A stretch of DNA of 64,000 bases. It comes from Pseudomonas sp. PA15(2017) (GTDB lineage Bacteria > Pseudomonadota > Gammaproteobacteria > Pseudomonadales > Pseudomonadaceae). Shown one piece after another: positions 55,448 through 64,000 of the stretch; the stretch's first letter is position 1; every line of letters begins with the position of its first letter. The translations under genes were made by a program, and so were the position numbers. Under the pieces are notes generated by a model. That model saw only the letters and a program-made list of their open reading frames with translations. It was not told where the DNA came from and did not search any database. Location: NCBI RefSeq assembly GCF_001945395.1, contig NZ_MSXV01000032.1:48085-112084 (forward strand), given 5' to 3'.

Positions 55448-55475
55448 AGATGAGGCCGATTGTGCGGGTTTCAAG
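55448..55475 (-). promoter_or_regulatory. Heat-shock (sigma-32) promoter of clpB
   Basis: On the minus strand CTTGAA (55475-55470), a 14-base spacer and CCTCATCT (55455-55448) match the -35 CTTGAA and -10 CCCCATNT consensus with one mismatch. Transcription would start about 70 bp before clpB. Confidence 0.8.
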
Positions 55476-55523
55476 CGCAGTGGGTTAGACGGTGATCAGG
55501 AGCGCCATCACGATTCGCCGCGG

Positions 55524-55550
55524 GCCGCGACTCCCACAATGAGTCGCGGC
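55524..55550. repeat. Hairpin between clpB and pgeF
   Basis: GCCGCGACTC, a 7-base loop and GAGTCGCGGC. There is no T-run on the pgeF side, so it is probably a REP-like palindrome rather than a good terminator. Confidence 0.5.
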
Positions 55551-55577
55551 ATCGCTACCCACGACTCAGGACAGAGC

Positions 55578-56314
55578 TCAGCGATCAGCCAGCCAGATCA
55601 GCGAGGCGAAGCGCCCGGTCTGCGCGGCGCGGCGATAGGAGTAGAAGCGCGCATCGTTGACGGTGCAGAAGCCGCCGCCATACACCGCGGTAACACCACG
55701 AGCCGCCAGGCGGATGCGCGCCAACTGATAAATGTCGGCCATGAAGCGCCCGGCGTTGTGGCTCGGCATGAAGGCGCCAGCAGCCTGGGCGTGCTGATCG
55801 ACGAATGCCTCACGCACCTCGGCGCCGACTTCGAATGCCTGGGGGCCGATGGCCGGGCCCAGCCAGACGAGGGCGTCTTCCGCCTCCATCGTCAGGGCAT
55901 CCAGCGTGGCCTCCAGCACGCCGTTGGCCAGGCCGCGCCAGCCAGCATGGGCAGCGGCTACGCGAGTACCGGCGCGGTCGCAGAACAGCACGGGCAGGCA
56001 GTCGGCGGTCATTACCGTGGCGGCAATGCCGGGCGTCGCCGTCCAGCTGGCGTCGGCCTCATCGACCGCTTCTGGATCGGCATGGGCCACGGCGATACCG
56101 TGCACCTGCTGCAACCAGGCCGGACGGCAGCCCAGCTGGCTGACCAGGCGCTGGCGATTCTTGGCTACCGCGGCCGGGTCATCCTCGACATGGGCGGCCA
56201 GGTTGAAGCTGTCGTACGGCGCCTGGCTGACACCGCCGGCGCGGGTCGTCACACAAGTGCGCACCCACTCGGGCGCCGGCCAGTGCGGCGTCAGCCAGTC
56301 GTGGGCCTTGTCAT

Positions 56315-56318
<4 letters not shown>
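55578..56318 (-). CDS. pgeF: Peptidoglycan editing factor (YfiH/laccase-domain)
   Basis: 246 residues of the DUF152 family. The metal-binding His and Cys residues lie in VMTADCLPVLFC and AAAHAGWRGLANGVLEATL, with VGAEVREAF further on. PgeF corrects misincorporated L-Ser in the peptidoglycan stem peptide; family members were earlier called polyphenol oxidases. The start overlaps the rluD stop by 4 bp, so the two are cotranscribed. Confidence 0.92.
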
Positions 56319-57289
<971 letters not shown>

Positions 57290-57436
57290 GCTCGGCAACG
57301 GCGGGGGCATAGCCTTTGGTTTCGGCTACACGCTTGTGGTTAAATACGGCGTCTTTGCCCCAGGGGTACCGGGGGCGCTCATCATAACAGGACGGTCCTG
57401 CCCAAGACAGCCGCCGTCCCAGGGACGCAAGCCGCC

Positions 57437-58429
57437 ATGCAAGTGAAACACCTGCTGCTGATCGCCATCCTCGCCCTCACCGCCGCCTGTTCGTCCAAGG
57501 AAGTCCTGGACGAAAACCTCAGCGAGGCAGAACTCTACCAGCAGGCTCAGCAAGATCTGGACAACGGCAGCTACACCAGCGCCGTTACCAAGCTCAAGGC
57601 TCTGGAATCGCGCTACCCCTTCGGTCGCTACGCCGAGCAATCCCAGCTCGAGCTGATTTACGCCAACTACAAGAACGCCGAGCCGGAAGCCGCCCGCGCT
57701 GCCGCCGAGCGCTTCATTCGCCTGCATCCGCAGCACCCGAACGTCGACTACGCCTACTACCTCAAGGGCCTGGCGTCGTTCGACCAGGACCGTGGCATCG
57801 TCGCCCGCTTCCTGCCGCTGGACATGACCAAACGTGACCCGGGTGCGGCCCGCGACTCCTATAACGAGTTCGCCCAGCTCACCAATCGCTATCCGAACAG
57901 CCGTTACGCCCCGGATGCCAAGCAACGCATGATCTACCTGCGCAACCTGCTGGCCGCCTATGAAATTCACGTGGCCCATTACTACCTGACCCGCCACGCC
58001 TACGTCGCCGCCGCCAACCGCGGTCGCTACGTGGTGGAGAACTTCCAGGAAAGCCCATCGGTCGGTGACGGCCTGGCCGTGATGGTCGAGGCCTATCAGC
58101 GCCTGACCCTGAACGACCTGGCGGCCACCAGCCTGGAGACCCTGAGGCTCAACTATCCGGATCACTCGAGCCTGAAGAGTGGCGAGTTCGTGCCGCAGGA
58201 AGAAGCTGCCGACGAACGCTCGTGGCTGGCCAAGGCGACCCTGGGCCTGATCGAAAGCGATGTGCCGCCACCACCGAGCCAGACCCAGGCCAGCCTGGAC
58301 GTGCAGCGTCAGTACCAAGAAGCGGTCGACCAGATGCCGGCCGATCTGAAAGCCGCCGGGCGCGGCGAAGAGCCACAGGCGCCCAAGCGCTCCTGGTTCA
58401 GCCGCCTGACCTTCGGCCTGTTCGACTGA
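57437..58429 (+). CDS. bamD: Outer membrane assembly lipoprotein BamD
   Basis: 330 residues with a lipoprotein signal (LTAACSS; lipidated Cys near residue 18). Tetratricopeptide-type helical repeats follow ([40 protein letters not shown]). Essential partner of BamA in inserting outer membrane barrels. Longer than E. coli BamD (245) because of a C-terminal extension of about 80 residues, as in other pseudomonads. Divergent from rluD. Confidence 0.95.
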   Translation: MQVKHLLLIAILALTAACSSKEVLDENLSEAELYQQAQQDLDNGSYTSAVTKLKALESRYPFGRYAEQSQLELIYANYKNAEPEAARAAAERFIRLHPQHPNVDYAYYLKGLASFDQDRGIVARFLPLDMTKRDPGAARDSYNEFAQLTNRYPNSRYAPDAKQRMIYLRNLLAAYEIHVAHYYLTRHAYVAAANRGRYVVENFQESPSVGDGLAVMVEAYQRLTLNDLAATSLETLRLNYPDHSSLKSGEFVPQEEAADERSWLAKATLGLIESDVPPPPSQTQASLDVQRQYQEAVDQMPADLKAAGRGEEPQAPKRSWFSRLTFGLFD

Positions 58430-58453
58430 TCCACCGCTATTAGCCAGCCTCTT

Positions 58454-58483
58454 CACGATGCCAGTCAACCGACTGGCATCGTG
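58454..58483 (+). terminator. Terminator of bamD
   Basis: CACGATGCCAGTC, AACC loop and GACTGGCATCGTG: a perfect 13-bp stem 24 bp after the stop. The T-tract is weak. Confidence 0.75.
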
Positions 58484-58574
58484 CATTCTGGCCCTGCAAA
58501 ACGCTGATTGGATAACTGTCCGCCCAGGGCGTCCTTAGCTACACTGCCCCATCCTCCAACACGAAGAGAGCGCC

Positions 58575-58820
58575 ATGGGCCTGTTCCGCCTGCTGTTCTG
58601 GATTGCCATCATCTTTGCCGCCATCTGGCTGTGGCGGCGCTATGCCGGCGCCACCCGACGGCGCCAGAAGGCAGCACCGCCCGTGGATCATCCGGCGCCC
58701 ATGGTGCGCTGCGCACACTGCGGCGTACACACCCCGCAGCAGCACGCCTTACAACTGGCGCAGCGCTGGTACTGCAGCCAGGCGCATCTGGAACAAGGCC
58801 CCAAGCCCGGTGCCCAATAG
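58575..58820 (+). CDS. Small membrane-anchored zinc-ribbon-like protein (PP0621 family)
   Basis: 81 residues: one N-terminal membrane helix (LFRLLFWIAIIFAAIWLWRR), a basic linker, then a domain with CAHCGVHTPQQHAL and WYCSQAHLE, where three Cys and some His could bind zinc. It matches the PP0621 family found next to pilS. Its end overlaps the pilS start by 11 bp. Function unknown. Confidence 0.85.
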   Translation: MGLFRLLFWIAIIFAAIWLWRRYAGATRRRQKAAPPVDHPAPMVRCAHCGVHTPQQHALQLAQRWYCSQAHLEQGPKPGAQ

Positions 58821-60402
58821 CGCCCTTGCGGTACGGGGCCCTCAAGGGCACCGCATCTTCCGGCTTTACCATCTCTATCGCCTGGTCATCGGCGTGGTGC
58901 TGGTGCTGCTGGTTTCCGCCAACCTGGACTCGGAACTGCTGGAACTGGCCCACGTGTCGCTGTTCAGAGGGGCGGCCTGGGTCTACCTGACGCTCAACAT
59001 CCTGATCGCACTGATCATTCACACGCCCAATCGCCTGCTGCCGATCTTCGCCGTGGCGCTGGGTGACGTGATGCTGCTCTCGGCACTGTTCTATGCCGGT
59101 GGCGGCACACCAAGCGGGATTGGCAACCTGCTGATCGTCTCCGTGGCGATCGCCAACATCCTGATACGCGGTCGCTTCGGGATCTTGATCGCCGCTGCCG
59201 CTGCGATCGGCATGATTTACCTGACCTTCTACCTGAGCCTCAGCCACGCTGAGGCCAGTAACCAGTACGTGCAGGTCGGCGCGCTGGGCGCACTGTGCTT
59301 CGCCGCAGCGCTGTTCGTGCAGGGCCTGACCCGCCGCATGCAGGTCAGCGAAAGACTGGCCGAACAACGCGCTGCCGACGTGGCGGATCTGGAGACACTG
59401 AACAACCTGATCCTGCAGCGCATGCGCACCGGCATCCTGGTGGTGGACGAGCAGCGCCGCGTGCTGCTGGCCAACCAGGCCGCGCTCGGCCTGCTGGGCC
59501 AGCAAAACCTGGCGGGCAAGATTCTCGACCCGCACTGCACCGAACTGGTCAAGCGGCTGCAGCAGTGGCAGGAGAACAGCAGCCTGCGCCCGGCCAGCTT
59601 GCAGACGCTCAGTGACGGCCCGACCCTGCAGCCCAGCTTCATCGCGCTGCAGCGCGGCGGCCAGCGGCATATCCTGATCCTCCTCGACGACATCTCGCAG
59701 ATCGCCCAGCAGGCCCAGCAACTCAAACTGCTCGCCCTTGGCCGGCTGACTGCCGGCATCGCCCACGAGATTCGTAACCCGTTGGGCGCCATCAGCCATG
59801 CGGCGCAGCTGCTGCAGGAGTCCGAAGACCTGCACGGGCCGGACTTGCGTCTGGCGCAGATCATTCAGGACCACTCGCGGCGCATGAACCTGATCATCGA
59901 GAACGTGCTGCAGCTCTCTCGCCGGCGCCAGGCAGAGCCGCAGCTGCTGGATCTGAAATACTGGCTGCACCGTTTCGCGGCCGAATTCCGCAGCACCGCC
60001 CCGGCTTCCAAGGTACTGCACCTGGCCATCGAAGGCAGCAGCATCCAGACGCGCATGGACCCCAACCAGCTGAACCAGGTCATCACCAATCTGGTGCAAA
60101 ACGGCCTGCGCCACAGTGCCAAGCTCAATCCTCAGGGCCAGGTGTGGCTGAAGCTGCTCCGCGATCCGCGCAGCGATCTGCCAGTGCTCGAGGTGCTCGA
60201 CGACGGTGAAGGCGTGCCGGCAGACCAACTGCATCACATCTTCGAGCCTTTCTACACAACGGAGAACAAAGGCACTGGCCTGGGCCTGTATATTTCCCGC
60301 GAGCTTTGCGAAAGCAACCAGGCTCATCTTCACTATCAATCACGCGAAGGCGGCGGCGCATGCTTCCGTATCACCTTCGCGCATCCGCGAAAAATGAGCT
60401 GA
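58810..60402 (+). CDS. pilS: Sensor histidine kinase PilS
   Basis: 530 residues, identical in length to P. aeruginosa PilS, from GTG 58810 (overlapping the PP0621 gene). Six predicted membrane segments in the first 180 residues are followed by a PAS-like region, the phosphorylation motif HEIRNPLG and the ATPase motifs (NLVQNGLRHSA, DDGEGVP, GTGLGLYISRELCES). It senses pilin in the membrane and controls PilR. Followed 8 bp later by pilR. Confidence 0.95.
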   Translation: MPNSALAVRGPQGHRIFRLYHLYRLVIGVVLVLLVSANLDSELLELAHVSLFRGAAWVYLTLNILIALIIHTPNRLLPIFAVALGDVMLLSALFYAGGGTPSGIGNLLIVSVAIANILIRGRFGILIAAAAAIGMIYLTFYLSLSHAEASNQYVQVGALGALCFAAALFVQGLTRRMQVSERLAEQRAADVADLETLNNLILQRMRTGILVVDEQRRVLLANQAALGLLGQQNLAGKILDPHCTELVKRLQQWQENSSLRPASLQTLSDGPTLQPSFIALQRGGQRHILILLDDISQIAQQAQQLKLLALGRLTAGIAHEIRNPLGAISHAAQLLQESEDLHGPDLRLAQIIQDHSRRMNLIIENVLQLSRRRQAEPQLLDLKYWLHRFAAEFRSTAPASKVLHLAIEGSSIQTRMDPNQLNQVITNLVQNGLRHSAKLNPQGQVWLKLLRDPRSDLPVLEVLDDGEGVPADQLHHIFEPFYTTENKGTGLGLYISRELCESNQAHLHYQSREGGGACFRITFAHPRKMS

Positions 60403-60410
60403 ACGACCTG

Positions 60411-61748
60411 ATGAATCGCCAGAGAGCCCTGATCGTCGACGACGAGCCCGATATCCGCGAACTGCTGGAGATCACCCTCGGGCGCATGAAGCTCGACACC
60501 CGCAGCGCCCGCAACGTCAAGGAAGCGCGCGAGTGGCTGGCCAAGGAACCGTTCGACCTGTGCCTGACCGACATGCGCCTGCCCGACGGTAACGGCCTGG
60601 ATATCGTGCAGCACATTCAGCAGCGCCATCCGCAGACGCCGGTGGCGATGATCACCGCCTTCGGCAGCGTGGACACGGCAATCAACGCCCTCAAGGCCGG
60701 CGCCTTCGACTTCCTCACCAAGCCCGTGGACCTGAGCCGCCTCCGCGAATTGGTGGCCACCGCCCTGCGTCTGCATGCCGCCGATGAAGGCGAAGCGCCG
60801 GGTAGCAGCCGGCTGCTGGGTGAGTCGCCGCCGATGCGCGCGTTGCGTGGGCAAATCCAGAAACTGGCGCGCAGCCAGGCGCCGGTATACATCAGCGGTG
60901 AGTCGGGCAGCGGCAAGGAGCTGGTCGCCCGGCTGATCCACGAACAGGGCCCGCGACGCGAGCGGGCTTTCGTACCGGTCAACTGTGGCGCTATCCCGTC
61001 AGAGCTGATGGAGAGCGAGTTCTTCGGTCACAAGAAGGGCAGCTTCACCGGCGCCGTCGAAGACAAGCAGGGCCTGTTCCAGGCTGCCAATGGCGGCAGC
61101 CTGTTCCTCGACGAAGTGGCCGACCTGCCGCTGACCATGCAGGTCAAGCTGCTGCGGGCCATTCAGGAAAAGGCCATCCGCGCCGTCGGTGGCCAGCAGG
61201 AAGTGGTGGTCGACACCCGCATCCTGTGCGCCACTCACAAGGACCTCGCCGCCGAAGTGGCAGCCGGCCGCTTCCGCCAGGATCTCTACTACCGCCTCAA
61301 TGTCATCGAGCTGCGCGTACCGCCACTGCGCGAGCGCCGCGAGGACATCCCGCTGCTGGCCGACGTGATGCTCAAGCGCCTCAACGAAGGCATCGGCCTG
61401 CCACCGGTCAAACTCGACGGCCCCGCCTTGGAAAAGCTCAAGAGCTATCGCTTCCCGGGTAACGTTCGCGAGTTGGAGAACATGCTGGAGCGCGCCTACA
61501 CCCTGTGCGAAGGCGATGTGATCTGCGCCAACGACCTGCGCCTGGCAGACGCCGCGCCGGCTAGCGAGAACGGCGATGCCAGCCTGGCGCAGATCGACAA
61601 CATCGAGGACTACCTCGAAGACGTCGAGCGCAAACTGATCATGCAGGCCCTCGAAGAAACCCGTTGGAACCGCACTGCGGCGGCTCAGCGCCTGGGGCTT
61701 AGCTTCCGCTCGATGCGCTATCGCCTGAAAAAGCTGGGCATCGACTGA
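60411..61748 (+). CDS. pilR: Sigma-54-dependent response regulator PilR
   Basis: 445 residues. Receiver domain with DDE and the phosphoacceptor Asp in DLCLTDMRLPDG, AAA+ domain with GESGSGKE and the sigma-54 contact loop KKGSFTGA, and a C-terminal Fis-type helix-turn-helix (TAAAQRLGLSFRSMRYRL). Phospho-PilR activates pilA from a sigma-54 promoter, and such a promoter is present at 29022 in this window. ATG 60411 (MNRQRALIVDDEPDI) fits the family start. Confidence 0.96.
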   Translation: MNRQRALIVDDEPDIRELLEITLGRMKLDTRSARNVKEAREWLAKEPFDLCLTDMRLPDGNGLDIVQHIQQRHPQTPVAMITAFGSVDTAINALKAGAFDFLTKPVDLSRLRELVATALRLHAADEGEAPGSSRLLGESPPMRALRGQIQKLARSQAPVYISGESGSGKELVARLIHEQGPRRERAFVPVNCGAIPSELMESEFFGHKKGSFTGAVEDKQGLFQAANGGSLFLDEVADLPLTMQVKLLRAIQEKAIRAVGGQQEVVVDTRILCATHKDLAAEVAAGRFRQDLYYRLNVIELRVPPLRERREDIPLLADVMLKRLNEGIGLPPVKLDGPALEKLKSYRFPGNVRELENMLERAYTLCEGDVICANDLRLADAAPASENGDASLAQIDNIEDYLEDVERKLIMQALEETRWNRTAAAQRLGLSFRSMRYRLKKLGID

Positions 61749-61857
61749 GACCATAGCCTGCGGTTGAACCGCCAGTGAGCACACAGTCCTCGTAGCCTGC
61801 GGTTGAGCGAAGCGATACCCAGGTTCAGCAGCCCCGCCCCCGAAGCAGGTCGTCCGC

Positions 61858-62952
61858 CTACAAACGCCCCGCCGGTGAATACGGCGCCGGATCGATGATC
61901 GGTTGCTGCCCCAACATCAGATCCGCCAGCAACTGGCAAGATGCAGGCGCCAGCACCAACCCGTTGCGATAATGCCCGCAGTTCAACCACAGCCCCGGGT
62001 GACCGGGTACCTCGCCGATAAAGGGAACGCCCTCGGGCGAGCCAGGCCGCAGGCCGGCCCAGTGGCCCACCACCTCGGCATCGCGCAACGCCGGCAGCAG
62101 CTTTTCGGCAGAAGCCTGCAGGCTGGCCAGCGCCTCATCGGTTGGCGTTTTGTCGAACCCTGCGTGCTCCAGCGTGCTGCCCACCAGAATGTGCCCATCG
62201 CGTCGCGGAATTGCATAGCGCCCGCCGGCCAATACCATGCTGGGCAAGAAGTCCTTGGCGCACTTGAACAGGATCATCTGCCCCTTGACCGGCTCCACCG
62301 GTAGCGACAGTCCCAGGCTCTGCAATACGCCCCCGCTCCAGGCCCCGGCCGCGACGACGACCTGCTCGGCCAGCACCTCACCCTCAGCGGTACGAACCCC
62401 GACTACGCGCGCGCCATCACGGACGAACTGCAGCACTGGGCTGCGCTCGAGCAGCGTAACGTTCGGAGAATCCTGCAGGGCGGCTCGCAGCGCCTTGACC
62501 AGTCGCGGGTTACGCACATTGGCCACGCCCGGCATATAAATCGCGCGCTCGAACCCTTCACCCAGTACAGGGACCTGAGCGTAGGCGGACTCGACAGGCA
62601 CCTCATGCAATGGCCGCCCCTCTCGCTGCGCCCAGGCCAGCGCATCGGCCTGATCTTCCAGGTCCAGCCAATACAGCCCCGTGACATGCACCTCGGGATC
62701 CACGCCAGTGTGCGCCAATAGGCGCTTGCCAAGCCCTGGGTAGTAGTCCTGCGACCAGTGCGCCAGAGCCGTTACCGGCAGGCTATAGCGCCATGGGTAA
62801 AGCGGCGAAACAATTCCGCCCCCCGCCCAGGACGCCTCGCTACCGACCAACACGCGCTCCACCAGCGTGACTCGCTTGCCCGCGCCCGCCAGCAGATACG
62901 CCGATAACAGCCCGATCACCCCACCGCCGACAACGATTACATCCGTACGCAC
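61858..62952 (-). CDS. thiO: Glycine oxidase ThiO
   Basis: 364 residues with the N-terminal FAD loop VVGGGVIGLLSAYLLAGAG and the C-terminal GLRPGSPEGVPFIGEVPG typical of DAO-family oxidases. It oxidises glycine to the imine used in thiazole formation for thiamine. It is in the same place, beside pilR and fimT, in P. aeruginosa. Upstream at 61793-61822 lies a repeat (GCGGTTGAGCGAAGCGATAC) also seen at 7199 and 33051. Confidence 0.9.
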   Translation of the reverse strand: MRTDVIVVGGGVIGLLSAYLLAGAGKRVTLVERVLVGSEASWAGGGIVSPLYPWRYSLPVTALAHWSQDYYPGLGKRLLAHTGVDPEVHVTGLYWLDLEDQADALAWAQREGRPLHEVPVESAYAQVPVLGEGFERAIYMPGVANVRNPRLVKALRAALQDSPNVTLLERSPVLQFVRDGARVVGVRTAEGEVLAEQVVVAAGAWSGGVLQSLGLSLPVEPVKGQMILFKCAKDFLPSMVLAGGRYAIPRRDGHILVGSTLEHAGFDKTPTDEALASLQASAEKLLPALRDAEVVGHWAGLRPGSPEGVPFIGEVPGHPGLWLNCGHYRNGLVLAPASCQLLADLMLGQQPIIDPAPYSPAGRL

Positions 62953-63059
62953 AACTCACCCCATCGCCAAACCGCATGCCTTGACAGTGACACCTGAGGG
63001 TGTAGACAGAAAAAGCAGCCAGGAAGGCCGCTAATGATACGCGCATAGGGAGGTGCGAC

Positions 63060-63551
63060 ATGAATAGAGATCACCAGAAGGCCCTGAGCTTGGTGGAGCT
63101 GCTGGTAGCCGTCGTTCTACTGGGCATCATGATCAGCATGATCATTCCCACCTTCGCTCGCTTTCAGGAGCAAAAACGTCACGACTCAGCCCGTGATCTA
63201 CTTGCCAGCTATATCCAGAAAACCCGTGCCAGCGCAGTAGTTGAGGGACGCCCGTACAAACTTTGCGGTTCGAGCGACGGTGAAATCTGCGACGGGACCT
63301 GGGCCAGTTATTGGCTTATAGCCACGGCTGGCGAGCAGCCAACCATCGTGACTCAGCAGGCAGCCCCTACAGAAAACATATGCAGGGTAGGTTTCGGTGG
63401 CGACAGCATACGATTCCATCCAAACGGAACCAGCTGGACCAGCAACGGCACGATCTTCATATGCAACAGCAATGGACCTCACCACCTACTGACGCTGAAT
63501 CGCCAGGGCCGCTTGAGATTTGGAACCGCTCACAATTCCGGCTGCTGCTAG
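63060..63551 (+). CDS. FimT-like minor pilin / GspH-type pseudopilin
   Basis: 163 residues with a type IV pilin N-terminal helix (LSLVELLVAVVLLGIMISMI, Glu at +5). The leader MNRDHQKA ends in Ala instead of the usual Gly, and the mature protein would start with Leu instead of Phe, so PilD processing may be poor. Five cysteines lie in the C-terminal domain, including a terminal GCC. Position after thiO matches fimT. Ribosome binding site GGGAGG before the ATG. Confidence 0.85.
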   Translation: MNRDHQKALSLVELLVAVVLLGIMISMIIPTFARFQEQKRHDSARDLLASYIQKTRASAVVEGRPYKLCGSSDGEICDGTWASYWLIATAGEQPTIVTQQAAPTENICRVGFGGDSIRFHPNGTSWTSNGTIFICNSNGPHHLLTLNRQGRLRFGTAHNSGCC

Positions 63552-63653
63552 ACCAGTCATCCGTGCTTCACGGCCGATCATCCACAGCCTGAAGACAGCT
63601 ACCAGCGAAGCCGTCAGGATTCGCATGCCCTCCTGTATTTAGACTGGACAACC

Positions 63654-64000
63654 ATGCCAAGACTCTCGGAAAGCCAGCCATCGGCGTACTCGCATACGCA
63701 ATGTGGCTTCACCCTGATTGAGCTGATGATCATCGTCGCTCTGGTTGGGATCATCGCCGCCATCGCGATTCCGAACTTCACCCAATTCATCAATAAGAAC
63801 CGTACCCAGTCGCTTAACAACGAGATGCTGGCACTGGTGCAATACGCCCGCACTACTGCAGTCGAGCAAAAGACGTTCATGAGAGTTTGCAAGGAAAGCG
63901 TCCGTTGGACAGTGAAGAAAACCTGTGCCGATAGCGCCGAAACGTTACGCAGACTGGATGTTCCATCCGGCAGCACGGTGAACCCGGTGGGAGCGAACGT
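63654..64000 (+). CDS. FimU-like minor pilin, cut by window end
   Basis: The open frame runs off the window after 115 complete codons. A long leader of 18 residues ends in Gly, followed by [20 protein letters not shown] with Glu at +5, a canonical prepilin site. The rest (NNEMLALVQYARTTAVEQKT) resembles FimU/GspH-like minor pilins. In P. aeruginosa fimT-fimU-pilV-W-X-Y1-Y2-E follow in this order, so more minor pilin genes are expected beyond the edge. ATG 63654 is the first start after a stop; the ribosome binding site is weak. Confidence 0.85.
   Translation, partial: MPRLSESQPSAYSHTQCGFTLIELMIIVALVGIIAAIAIPNFTQFINKNRTQSLNNEMLALVQYARTTAVEQKTFMRVCKESVRWTVKKTCADSAETLRRLDVPSGSTVNPVGAN

Noticed and set aside
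55524..55550. Hairpin as terminator of pgeF
   Set aside because: No T-run follows on the relevant strand; it is kept only as a palindromic repeat.

Overview
The window is a 64 kb, GC-rich chromosomal segment of a Pseudomonas (sensu lato) species. Evidence for this is the REP palindromes built on GTGGGAGCGGGC, the gene orders xseB-ispA-dxs, pilA/pilBCD-coaE-yacG, clpB-pgeF-rluD-bamD-pilS-pilR-thiO-fimT-fimU, and the four-gene Mla-like transporter, all familiar from pseudomonads. I cannot fix the species from sequence alone. No rRNA, CRISPR array, prophage or intact insertion sequence is visible.

Layout. 1-1060: a Fic-family gene inactivated by one in-frame TAG, with two near-identical inverted repeats upstream, then a CAT-anticodon tRNA. 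1.3-2.8 kb: a membrane diguanylate cyclase. 3.0-9.5 kb: a catabolic cassette (flavin monooxygenase-like enzyme, Rid protein, DUF1028, ArgE-like deacylase, LysR regulator, polyamine-type binding protein) interrupted by a repeat-filled 0.7 kb gap holding a copy of the LysR 3' end. 9.6-12.5 kb: a GabP-like permease and an M24-fold protein that seems to lack its metal ligands. 12.6-23.3 kb: housekeeping (topB, xseB-ispA-dxs, AI-2E family transporter, cobalamin-binding protein, ribA, DUF192, prfC). 23.3-28.5 kb: a mosaic block in which HepT/MntA, a second toxin-antitoxin pair and membrane glucose dehydrogenase are separated by four related repeats with terminator hairpins. 28.5-36 kb: pilA, pilBCD, coaE, yacG, a MOSC protein and ndh. 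36.4-36.65 kb: tRNA-Lys, -Pro, -Asn. 36.8-48.7 kb: DUF1631 and PilZ proteins, fdhD plus a formate-dehydrogenase-like molybdoenzyme, a TorF-type porin, a glycine-zipper protein, a thioesterase, an iron alcohol dehydrogenase, an unrecognised coiled-coil protein, a ribosome hibernation factor and a nitroreductase. 49-52.4 kb: MlaE/F/D-like transporter with its lipoprotein. 52.8-64 kb: clpB with a sigma-32 promoter, pgeF, rluD, bamD, pilSR, thiO and the start of the minor pilin cluster.

How genes connect. PilS/PilR are encoded here together with their expected target, pilA, which has a -24/-12 promoter and an upstream palindrome. c-di-GMP signalling is represented by the diguanylate cyclase and the PilZ protein. 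Many gene pairs overlap by ATGA or GTGA (translational coupling).

The most striking non-coding feature is a family of four 150-220 bp MITE-like elements with 11-bp terminal inverted repeats and 3-bp TNA target duplications. Three of the four sit exactly in a stop codon (TAA, TAA, TGA), so the target duplication regenerates the stop. All calls are by eye from sequence and translation. No database search was possible.
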